In this document: positions 13,561-64,000 of the stretch, piece by piece
Numbering within the stretch: the first letter of the stretch is position 1
How the letters are laid out: every line of letters starts with the position of its first letter
DNA from: Mactra quadrangularis
Lineage: Eukaryota > Mollusca > Bivalvia > Venerida > Mactridae
DNA: 64,000 nucleotides
Reading direction: 5' to 3'
Assembly (NCBI GenBank): GCA_025267735.1
Contig: CM046301.1
Location: forward strand, 58,671,872-58,735,871
Position numbers and translations under genes: made by a program
Notes under the pieces: generated by a model
Told to the model about the DNA's origin: nothing
What the model saw: the letters and a program-made list of their open reading frames with translations, nothing else
The model's database searches: none

Positions 13561-14449
13561 CCAACGCCAACGCCAACGCCAAAGTGATAGCAATAGCTCT
13601 CATTTTCTTCGAAAAGTCGAGCTAAAAAACTAGTCAAATTATTTGCAAAGCAAATAATGATTTGCTACATAAAGCATGAAGTATATAGAGCCTGAAATAT
13701 GCATATAAATGGTTAAATAAATAGGTAAGGACTTGAATTAAAATTGTTTACAAAACAGAAAGGTCGCGAAATTTGTTACATTGGAACTCTCATAACAATA
13801 CATGTGCTTTATAACAATATCACTAATTTCAGATCAAAAATCAATATAGTTCATTTAGTTTATTTTATTGTTCATATATAATTCTCTTAAAATACAAATG
13901 TACTTACATATCACCAAACAATTCATAAAATATCTTCAAAAAACGTTCTTAACAGTTTGGCGCTCAAAAAGTTGGCCGGTGCATTGGTAAAATCCACTGT
14001 AGTGTGCAAATCACAAAAGCTAACTCATGCAGAGTTATTTCCCTTTATTTTTCCTGTGTATATGAAGTGTACTAGCAGACCAATAAAAACAAAGCAAATT
14101 ATTACAAGTCCCTTAAGTGTATATAAGGTGTACTAAAAAAAAGAATTAAAATTTCTAAGTTGCTGCAGTGAACATGAGGTGTACTGTTCTTTTTGAATAC
14201 AATTGTCTAACTTCTTCCGGCATACATGAAGTTTACTTTCTAAAATGCCTATCACTGTGTGGTGTACTTAAAGTGTACTAGTGTCCTCCTGCGTATATAT
14301 TGTGTATGATGTGAATAGTACACAGCATGTACTCCGCATGCGGTGTATATAAAACGTACTTCTCTTGTGTACTACCTAGTTCACAGCATGTACACAACAC
14401 ATACACATTATATTCACCGCAGCTGTTTGCTTTGGTAAGGGTTAACTGT

Positions 14450-14750
14450 ATAGCAATTTGGTATGTCATTGCAAATTGTTCATTAACTACATGAGTGCTG
14501 CAAAAATATTTTTCAGGCTTAATCTGTGTATAAGAAATTAGATTCATAGATATAGAAAGCAAAAATATTGTTGGTGTTGAAATTAATTACACATTGCTTA
14601 TCATGGGAACTGAATACTGCTCAGTCAGAATGTATAAAATAATTATGGAGTTGAACCATACTACAATTTCGTCTCTCATAAAGATGTAAGGTATAGTTAG
14701 TAGTGAATAAATTTTAAAGATAATCATGATTATCAAACTTTGTTCTTTAT
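14450..14750. other. Gene-free stretch
   Basis: AT-rich sequence between the nested transposons and the motif array upstream of WDR27. No feature recognised. Confidence 0.4.
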
Positions 14751-14751
14751 C

Positions 14752-15215
14752 CATATGGGCGCCGCACATTCTACACTATTTCTTAATTCATGAGCACCAA
14801 GCAATTATTCAGTTCTTATGAAGAACAAGTATAATGTAATTGTCAATAATTCACTTTATACAATTTTTATGTAGTTAATACAAATACTCACTAAAATACA
14901 AATTCTCAAGTTCAAAAACTTCACACCCTTTCCCATTTTTATTTGTCATTCTTAATTTTAAAGTTTACACTTAACATATTTTTACCCATTAAACTCATTC
15001 ATTCTTTATGTATATGAGCTCAGCAAATTTGTTCTTTATGTATATGAGTGCCTCAAAACTCATATGAGGGCCGCACTATACACCAATATCAATATTTCTA
15101 TATAAGTGCCACAAACTTTTGTTCTTTATCTATATGAGCGCCGCACTTTCCACACTTTAACTATATGAGCGCTGCACTATTTACTCTATTTCTATATGAG
15201 CGCCACAAAATAGGG
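14752..15215. repeat. Dispersed TATGAGCGCCGCAC motif array upstream of WDR27
   Basis: At least eight variants of TATATGAGCGCCGCAC occur in one direction (near 14752, 15011, 15041, 15060, 15102, 15133, 15159, 15190), often preceded by TTCTTTATC or ATTTC. The array ends about 130 bp before the WDR27 start codon. It may be an inactive repeat relic or may lie in the promoter; nothing in the sequence decides. Confidence 0.55.
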
Positions 15216-15346
15216 GCCGCAGAATAAACTGGTTCTCCTTACACAAGATCCACTGTATTACTATTATCATGCTATTTAAGTAATAAGTATTGAGTTTGAC
15301 GATTCTTTTTTTAGAGTTAATGTTCAATATGCAGAATTGAAATTAA

Positions 15347-57180
<41,834 letters not shown>

Positions 57181-58395
57181 TAATGTTGTTTCATGTTCAT
57201 TTGTCTTCACTTGATCAACACACAAACCCATCACAATTACGGCCATTAACTTGTAATGTCTATGATGGAATTGTCCAGAAAAGGTATATTCTTTAAATGA
57301 GCAGCATGCAGACCTGTGTTTAATGAAAAGCTGTGCATGAGCTTTTTATAAAGCCTAGTATATAGAGGACTTAGTTCAGTGTTATGAATTTTCAAAATAG
57401 GAATGCAGTCAATTGAACATTGCCAAGGAGAAATCAAAGCTTTTAGCAGAAATATACACTATTCATTTCCCACACATGCAGTCATAGACTTACAGATTCA
57501 GAGTTTATAATTATATGGATAAAGATGGCTTTCATCAGATTTTTTCTGTATAAATTCTTCTAAGATCAATATTGTTACAACAAATTTTGTGAAATAAGAC
57601 AAGAAATCTTCACACATATACACATGCGTTTGACAGAGTGAGGTTAATGCAAAATACATCACCCTCCAAATGATCGTGGACTTAAAATTTTGAGTATTCT
57701 TATTTCACAAAAATGCTGGAATCATATGTTGATTGTGTGTTATTGATATATGTTTTCATTGGCAAATGTGCATTAATTAATTCTATAAAAAGGAGTTTGT
57801 CAAATAAGGACTTTTGGAGGAAATACAAATGTATATAGGTTGTAACATTTTGCTTATGTTTGCATGCTTACAATGTTCACATATTAATTCACCGATACTT
57901 GAACCATATGGTTCATTCACTAGATCTCTTAAGTTTCAGACTCATTGTTATTGTTTTGATTAATAAATTGATTTTAAAAATGAATAACCTGGTTTTATGT
58001 TTTTTTTATGAATTGAATACCACTCTCGATCAAAACTGCTTTTGAAAATTATGGTATATGCTTAAAATATTGACAATTTTTCATGCATTACAATAAGTTC
58101 ATCATTTTGGATGGATTAGATTCAATACATAGCTTGTGATTGCAAAAATATTGTATAATAAATGCATTCTGTTGTATGTAATTACCTCCCTTTTTATATG
58201 AAAATAGAGCAATATTAGAAATATCCTTTAAAAGTCTTGGTTGGCATCATTAAAAAATCCAACATGTGAAAAACTTAGAAATGAAAGTACAAGCAAGTAT
58301 ATTTTAAGCAGCCATAAAGCATAGATTTTAGCTAGGGTATGTAAACCTTAACATCATTTTATGCCATTTATTAACACCAACATACCTAACCAGCA
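57181..58395 (+). other. WDR27 3' UTR and gene-free stretch
   Basis: Downstream of the stop codon, AATAAA occurs at 57962-57967 and at 58158-58163. Either could be the polyadenylation signal, and the sequence does not decide. No other feature recognised. Confidence 0.35.
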
Positions 58396-58630
58396 GTGCT
58401 TTTCACAAAAATTCTTATGAAAAAAATCTTCGTAAATCAAAAGCAAGATACATTAATAATACGCCCATTTTTGGCTTATCGATTCAAAATATTATAGAAT
58501 TGTGTAGAATATTGTATACCTTTTGAATATCATATCATAGTTATGCTTATTATCTATCTGACTTTGAACTGCTAAGTATATGAAATTGACTTACACAGAT
58601 CTTTTTCGTAAGAATTTTTGTGAAAAGCAC
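58396..58630. mobile_element. MITE, GTGCTTTTCACAAAAATTCT ends
   Basis: GTGCTTTTCACAAAAATTCT (58396) pairs perfectly with AGAATTTTTGTGAAAAGCAC (58630); further AATCTTCGTAA / ACGAAAAAGATC-like similarity inside. 235 bp. Confidence 0.75.
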
Positions 58631-58956
58631 CACAGCTCACTTGGACACATGTTTACCAGTACTGGCTTACTGGAGTCAGTCTTTTATGGAGAAAAGCAAT
58701 ATTAAATTTGGACTTTAATGGAAGGATTTAACCTGCTGCTGGCACGGAACACATGACCTTAGTTTTCTGAAACCTGCACTCTAGCTCAGCCCTACTGTGG
58801 CTGTACCAACTTATCATAATGAGTTCTAATAGCCTATAAGTATAGTAAATAGTAAAGATTTTTCATATACAGCATAAATTCTCTATAGTACTAAATTTTC
58901 AATGCTGTATTCTTATTGCTTATACCAGAGTAACTGAGGTTCTTTACATATTTTAT

Positions 58957-59075
58957 AGGGCTGTCACGATACGTCAGAAGCGTACCACGATATATTGCGG
59001 GTGTTTAGATTCGTTGTTCCTCCGCTGTATTTAACAGAAAATCTTATAAGCAGCTACTGATAGAGTCTAGCCTCT
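58957..59075. mobile_element. hAT-like element left end, TAGGGCTGTCACGATAC
   Basis: Reverse complement of 44270-44431: TAGGGCTGTCACGATAC, then CGATATATTGCGGG and CTACTGATAGAGTCTAGCCT. No partner end found downstream. Confidence 0.5.
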
Positions 59076-59318
59076 TTAAGTATTTACGGTCATTTAGGAC
59101 TCAGATTCTTTCATGCTTTACGGTGAAACGTCACGTTATTCGATGAAAATAAACGATGAAAATATAAATTTTATATTTTCATCGCAGTGAAAATATAACC
59201 TTATATTTTCATCGTTCATGACGTCATATTAGAGGATAAATGACGTCATCTTGGATTAGAAATGACGTCACATTATAATTTGTGTAAAATACATCAAATA
59301 AAACGCCAAACTAAGCAG

Positions 59319-59496
59319 GAAAGAAACAGAATATTCGTCAACTTTTGTGTAAGATGATTTTTATTTCAACTCGTGAACTCAGAAAGTGACATTTTCACTC
59401 GCGGCTATGCCACTCGTGAAAATATGTTTTCTGAGCTCACTGGGTGAAATAAGAATCGATCTTACACCAAAGTTGACGAATATCCTCTATTTCTTT
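59319..59496. mobile_element. Near-perfect fold-back MITE
   Basis: ATATTCGTCAACTTTTGTGT at the left pairs with ACACCAAAGTTGACGAATAT at the right. Pairing continues through TTATTTCA, CTCAGAAA and CATTTTCAC to the centre CGCGGCTATGCCACTCG. The two halves are almost fully complementary over about 80 bp each. Confidence 0.75.
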
Positions 59497-59909
59497 GCAT
59501 ACATTGTATTTTATTCACTTAAACATTACAGCAATTCCTCATTTCTAGTTTGTTAAAACATTTCTACTTTGTTGGAACATTTCTGCTGAAGGGTTAATCT
59601 TTTACAAATATGATTACTTACTTATCATTATCCTTAATCTAATTACTAGTATACGGGTTACATTCTTAAAAGCTTTAGTGAGTGACAAAATAAAATTGTA
59701 TTCATACTGATTCAGCTATTGAATGCAGTGTCTCCAATGCTTTTAGTGTTTTGTTCAAACAGCTGATAATTTTCTGGCTTGAATAAGTAGAGCAACTGGA
59801 TTAAATTTCCCTATGTCATTGTAATATAAATCTAATATAACTAAATCTCAGCCCATGATTCTGCAACATGAGAAGGAAACTCATAGGTGGATCTTGTGGG
59901 GGGGGGGGT

Positions 59910-60194
59910 CAGGCGTGATCCGGACCCAACCCCTTAGAATTTCCCAAATGTCCTTGTCCATAAGTATATTTCGTGACTTTAAGTCATTTTTAAGTAGCAT
60001 TAAGCAATTTTTTTCGGTGCTTGACATAGATTTAATAGTTATGTAGTTTCTATTTTTAATATGTTACATTATTCTGCAGAAAGTGTATAATGTGATAGTG
60101 GTTCGAAAGTTTGGACCCCCCCCTAGAAAAGTTTGGACCCCCCTAGAAAAAGTTTTGACCCCTCCACCAGAAAGAAATCCTGGATCCGCCCCTG
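59910..60194. mobile_element. hAT-like MITE, GGATCCGCCCCTG end
   Basis: The right end CCTGGATCCGCCCCTG is a hAT-type terminus seen widely in invertebrates (family knowledge). The left CAGGCGTGATCCGGAC is a diverged complement. Interior has repeated TTTGGACCCCCC. No clear TSD. Confidence 0.45.
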
Positions 60195-60199
60195 TAACT

Positions 60200-61990
60200 A
60201 ATTCCTCTGTTTAAAACGACAGCCTCAAGAATTTTCCCTGGATAAACTTTTTCGATGCACTTTCATACTATCAATATAATTTTGCAGGTCTATAGATTAT
60301 CACTTGGCTTAAAAAGAGTCTCATCATTGTGATGTTTGTAACATAGTAAGATCTTACCAAGTTCTTATTTGTTCTACGTTTTATTTTAAATACATTATAG
60401 TGACTTGATGTTCATAGTCACATATCAAAGTTCAGGAACATAGCATTTTCAGATTGGGGGGGGGGCTAATTTATTCAGACTAAGTTTATTTTAAGAAAAA
60501 ACACAACAGTACTTAATGTTACAGTACTTATATTTAAGTTTAATTTTCGATGCAATTGAGCATCTTGTTCAATAAAACGTGTTTGTAATATTGATTTTGC
60601 GGAAAAAAAACAAATGTATAAATCAATTGCATGTGACAGATTAGATAGAGATCCTCAATCTCTACAACTTCTTTAAATATTAGGGGAGCTAAGCCCCCTA
60701 GCCCCCCTGTTCCTACAGGCCTGAAGTTGCACGCTATACACAACTGTGCGGGCTCTTTTATAAGTTTCCCATCATAATTGTTTTCTATAGAGTATTACAT
60801 TATTAATGGACTATTACTGATAGTATTCAAAACTGTGAATATTATGGTCCCTCTGACTTGGATGATTATATAATATATTGACCATATATCGATCTAGGTG
60901 TAAATAAGTGAATTGGTTGTTGACCTCCATTGTCCATTCATTAAAACGTACAACAGATACTTTAGTACAGATAAATAGCTTACTACGTCACTCATTATTA
61001 AATTGTTGGATTTTAGAACAAGTCGCAATAATAAATGAAAGTTTACTGGACCAAAAAATCTTAATGATTGTTAAAATATGCTGTTCATGTTAATGATTAT
61101 GGATAAGATATAATAAAATTAAACAAACAATATTCATTCAAATATCTAAAGTAAAACAAATTTTAACAAAATATTTCACTGTTTTATTCATACGTGAAAT
61201 TACTTATTAAAATTTCATAAATATTGAAATAAGAAAATGTGGCATTGAAAAGGTCCACAGGCATAACTCGAAGACTGTACTTGTAAATTGTGTATCTATA
61301 TTTATATGCAATGCGCGTCAATATTGTCATTTCTGAGAAAGTGATACCACATGACAATCTGTATTTCAATTACATGAAGACTACATTGCAATACAGCAAA
61401 CTTTCTAACGCAAATATCTATTGTCTCTAACGAAAAAAATCTATTGTCGTAAAATACAATATTACACTACTGTTTTGCTAATATATTAAGCTTACCAGAC
61501 TTTGAGATGTCTCATCTGTGCTTTAAAAGTCATGGAAACATAAAACGCTTTACATTCTAGTAAACTATTACAGTATAATGTTTTATTCGATATAAAACTA
61601 CTCTAATGGGAATTTAAGAACTATAACATTCATCTAACAAAGGTTGAAGAAATCTAATCAAGGATTCTGTAGAAATCTTGGAATAATTATGTTTCTTTAG
61701 TATAATGTGTCTGCAGCTGACGAACAGGTTATGAAAGCTTAAGAGTGCTGTGTTACAGCCTCAATTGAAAGTCAATTTAAAGTTAATTCGATTTTTTTCA
61801 TGTAAAGATTTGCCTTGACAATTATTTGTTTCTCTTTGTGAGTGTTGATGGAAGTTATTTTCACATTTTTAAATCAAGGAAACGTTAAAAAGACAAAAAA
61901 GGACGACTACACGAATGGATAAGATTATTTTTTTTTAAAAATTAGGAAGTGCTTATAGTTGAAAATATTTTACCTTGTTGCTTTAAACAT
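60200..61990. other. Gene-free stretch
   Basis: AT-rich. A C/G-rich patch at 60670-60720 may be the end of another decayed MITE. No exon, RNA gene or clear repeat supported. Confidence 0.35.
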
Positions 61991-62001
61991 ACTTTGTTAT
62001 T

Positions 62002-62304
62002 ATGAATATGGCTCAAGCTGGAGTACGGCGACCAGTAAACGGTGAGAGAAATGTTTCTCATCTCGAAGTAATCCGGGACATGGCAGACGACATAGTGTCA
62101 AGGTCACAAGAATTTTTGGCGCGAACAGAAGGGAAGTTACATCATAGCTATTACGCAGCAAAGTCTGACGTCAGATGTACAAGTAAGAAGTCTCGAGTTT
62201 TAAGTGTAATTATGTATGCTGTATGTGTTTCAATCTGTGCCCTTATACTCGGACTGTTTTATGCCTTCCTGTATCGCCCTCCGACGAAGAGACTCTTCGG
62301 ATAA
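62002..62304 (+). CDS. Small single-pass membrane protein, INAF-motif-like
   Basis: A 100-residue intronless frame with an in-frame TAA about 18 bp upstream of ATG. A second ATG at 62008 (MAQAGV) is also possible. Residues 1-60 are hydrophilic, with a likely helix (HLEVIRDMADDIVSRSQEFL). Residues 66-91 form one membrane segment after basic SKKSR, followed by RPPTKRLFG. The pattern R65-x-L-S-V-x2-Y72-x2-CVS77-x2-AL-x-L-x3-Y87-x3-Y91-x-P93 resembles the INAF motif. Drosophila INAF-B stabilises TRP channels in photoreceptors. The INAF assignment is my reading by eye. Expression is not shown. Confidence 0.6.
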   Translation: MNMAQAGVRRPVNGERNVSHLEVIRDMADDIVSRSQEFLARTEGKLHHSYYAAKSDVRCTSKKSRVLSVIMYAVCVSICALILGLFYAFLYRPPTKRLFG

Positions 62305-62340
62305 ATGAATGGAGAATACTTAAAGACATACAAATGTAAT

Positions 62341-62640
62341 TATCTGTGGTTGTTTTTACACACATCAGTGTGAAAAGTGAGAATTTCTTAGCTTAGTGTA
62401 CAGGATAGAAACTTTTGGTGATTGTTTTAACACAAATTAGTGTAAAAAGTGTGAATTTCTGAGCTTAGTGTACAAAATAGAAACTTATAGCGATTGTTTT
62501 ACCACACATTATTGTGAAAATGTGTGAATTCTGAGCTACGTGTACTAAATGGAAACTTTTGGCGATTGTTTTAACACAAATTTGTGGAAACGTGTGATTT
62601 TCTGAGCTTAGTGTACAAAATAGAAACTTTTGCCAATTGA
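62341..62640 (+). repeat. 72-bp tandem repeat downstream of the INAF-like gene
   Basis: About four units with GGTGATTGTTTTAACACAAA, GTGTGAATTTCTGAGCTTAG and TGTACAAAATAGAAACTTTT. It starts about 36 bp after the stop codon, so it probably lies in the 3' UTR. Confidence 0.85.
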
Positions 62641-63093
62641 TAACATTCATCATCCGGTGATTTTATTTTGAGTTGGAAAACATAAGGGGTAGGCTCTATT
62701 GTTTAAATTGAGATTATCGTGTAGAGTATCATTTAATAAGAGCTCAGTGTTTAGAGAATATACATAGACATAGAAGATAACTTTGGCTATTGCTTAACGA
62801 ATAATATGTTATCAATTTGTGTTCGAGATTAATAGTTTAATTTTGAAAAAAATAACTCGTGTTATTGTGCAATTTGTATAATACGAAATCTATATACAAT
62901 TGTCACATAAATAATTTTGGCGTTTTGTCGCATAATGGGCGATCCTAAACATGTCTAATTAATCATATAGACATGTCTAGAGTACATACATACATTTGAC
63001 AGATGTTCAAGTTGTGAGTTGATATTGTTACTAGTCAGTTAGCTTTTGAAACGCAAGCTAGAAACATGTAGTTTATAAGAAATAATTATTAAG

Positions 63094-63123
63094 ATGTTCG
63101 AGCGCTGTTAGCGGCTCGAACAT
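63094..63123. other. Perfect 10-bp stem-loop ATGTTCGAGC/GCTCGAACAT
   Basis: ATGTTCGAGC (63094-63103) and GCTCGAACAT (63114-63123) with a 10-base loop. Not followed by a T tract. May be the core of a small repeat; flanks contain AGTTTATAAGAAA and ATATAAGTTAGAAACAT. Confidence 0.5.
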
Positions 63124-63703
63124 ATAAGTTAGAAACATTGCTTTGAATCTGGACTTATAAGTTATGATATTAGATTTAGAACTTTATTAAGTATGTTTGT
63201 AAACAATAACGATCACGGACCATTATTAAACGTCATATACAAACTTGTGTTGTTATAAACTGTATTCTAAGTATTAATGTTGGTGTTTGTGTACCAAACA
63301 CATGATTCACACAACAGTGTGGCAACGTAACAATCCGTAGCATCCGCTACGCCACAGTTTGTTTTGAACAAAACTTTTCTGCAATATGTGTGATTAGCAA
63401 AAATAATTAAGTTTTTGACTGTGGATACATGAAGGACTAACATTGCTTTTATGACGTAAATGTATCGAAAAATTACTTTATAATTTAAATCGTCTGCCAT
63501 GGGCTAGCTTTAAGGATTATTGAATGTCCGGCGTCAGTATTGTACGTTTTTTCAACTGTCAAAGCTTGAATAATTTCACGGTGACTGAATTCATTGTTTT
63601 TGTATTGGCGGCCTGATTGTAATTAAAATATGTTGATTAAAACATATCATACGGCATAAGCAGCTTAACTCGTTCAATAATACACTCTTTCGGAAACTCA
63701 TGG

Positions 63704-63910
63704 ATGTATTACGACTATAATTTTAACAAACGCATTCACCGTGTAATTATTCATGTTTTGACTGTTGAGAAAAAACGAACAATAGTCTGTCCATTCTCTA
63801 GTGGTCACTCTTTTGTTTCAATTATCATCAAACTTGGTGAGGATGCTCATCTTCGTAATTTCTTGGAAGAGTTCGAACATGGGACATCTAGAATGAGAAT
63901 AAAAACTTAG
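63704..63910 (+). CDS. Short open frame of unknown nature
   Basis: 68 residues (MYYDYNFNKRIHRVIIHVL...), mixed charged/hydrophobic, with KKRTIVCPFSSGHSFVSIII and FLEEFEHGTSRM. I do not recognise it. It could be the last exon of a gene, a retroelement relic, or chance. No splice acceptor is clearly supported. Confidence 0.2.
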   Translation: MYYDYNFNKRIHRVIIHVLTVEKKRTIVCPFSSGHSFVSIIIKLGEDAHLRNFLEEFEHGTSRMRIKT

Positions 63911-64000
63911 CACACAAGAACTGAAAAAAGAAAAATCTTGTTTGCAAATAAGATTTCAATTTTGATTCTCATTTTACTCCGATTCATGTACATGTACGTA

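Larger units (their letters stand above)
10547..13622 (-). mobile_element. HINE/pearl-type Helentron element, minus strand
   Basis: Read on the minus strand it begins AGCTCGACTTTTCG (13622 downward), has an internal tandem core, then CGAAAAGTCGAGC, a small GTCC-TT-GGAC hairpin and the end TGCTCTTGT. GCTCGACTTTTCG and CGAAAAGTCGAGC are the subterminal inverted repeats typical of Helentron-associated elements (family knowledge). The core of about 155-bp units spans 12235-13560. A hAT element (10608-12163) sits close to its 3' end. Confidence 0.65.
9058..14441. mobile_element. 5.4-kb CCCTTAC element with GTGTAC subterminal arrays
   Basis: It starts CCCTTACCGAAGTGCAGTGA at 9058 and ends GGTAAGGG at 14441. 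The inward similarity of both ends includes GTGAATAT, GTGTATGTG and TGTGTAC. It is flanked by TT on both sides (9056-9057 and 14442-14443). The empty site can be rebuilt from the split Tigger TIR, which proves a 2-bp TT duplication in this insertion. Subterminal regions 9075-9470 and about 14040-14430 are full of GTGTAC/GTACAC and AGCATGTAC motifs. The block ACTTTTCACATGCAAAT occurs twice in the left end. No transposase is seen. The superfamily is not assigned. Confidence 0.75.
7830..14448. mobile_element. Tigger/pogo-like element split by nested insertion
   Basis: The left TIR begins CAGTTAAACCTCGATTATCT at 7830 after TA (7828-7829). The matching right TIR is cut: AGATAATCGAGACTT ends at 9057 and AACTG, then TA, resumes at 14444-14450. 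Removing the CCCTTAC element restores AGATAATCGAGACTTAACTG followed by TA, the expected complement. This TIR and the TA target site fit the Tc1/mariner superfamily, Tigger/pogo branch (family knowledge). The element's own sequence (7830-9057) has no transposase, so it is non-autonomous, about 1.2 kb before insertion. A series of GGATAA-type motifs lies at 8840-9050. Confidence 0.75.

Overview
The window is a piece of an AT-rich, intron-rich animal genome, most likely a bivalve mollusc. The reasons are a 23-exon metazoan gene with long introns, several pearl/HINE-type (Helentron-derived) elements with tandem cores of about 150 bp as known from bivalves, many tRNA-derived SINEs and hAT/Tc1-mariner MITEs, and LINE 3' ends finishing in (CAAA)n. 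Species cannot be set from sequence alone.

Region by region: 1-7.8 kb holds no gene. It contains a large fold-back repeat (arms 368-645 and 6105-6412), a second fold-back element (668-2093) and a 4-kb transposon (2097-6086) whose ends are arrays rich in ACGTC. 7.8-14.45 kb is a four-deep nest: a Tigger/pogo-like element (7830-14448) is split inside its right TIR by a 5.4-kb CCCTTAC element (9058-14441), which carries a minus-strand HINE (10547-13622), which in turn carries a hAT element (10608-12163, perfect 8-bp TSD). 14.75-15.2 kb is an array of a TATGAGCGCCGCAC-like motif just upstream of the gene.

15347-57180 (+) is a complete WDR27 orthologue. I rebuilt 23 coding exons, all with GT-AG junctions and in-phase joins, giving about 916 residues: an N-terminal WD40 propeller, a Ser/Lys/Thr-rich linker and a C-terminal WD40 propeller. 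Intron 18 has the donor, the branch site and the lack of polypyrimidine tract of a U12-type (minor spliceosome) intron. The introns hold most of the other repeats: HINEs, a 5'-truncated LINE with a target-site duplication, a mariner relic, many hAT and other MITEs, tRNA-SINEs, a second CCCTTAC element (47655-50907) and a 1.7-kb 31-bp minisatellite.

57.2-64 kb is mostly gene-free, with MITEs and a fold-back element. It has one small intronless gene (62002-62304, +) for a 100-residue single-pass membrane protein resembling INAF-motif proteins, followed by a 72-bp tandem repeat. The two genes show no evident functional link. Most of the biology here is transposon layering around a conserved WD40 gene.
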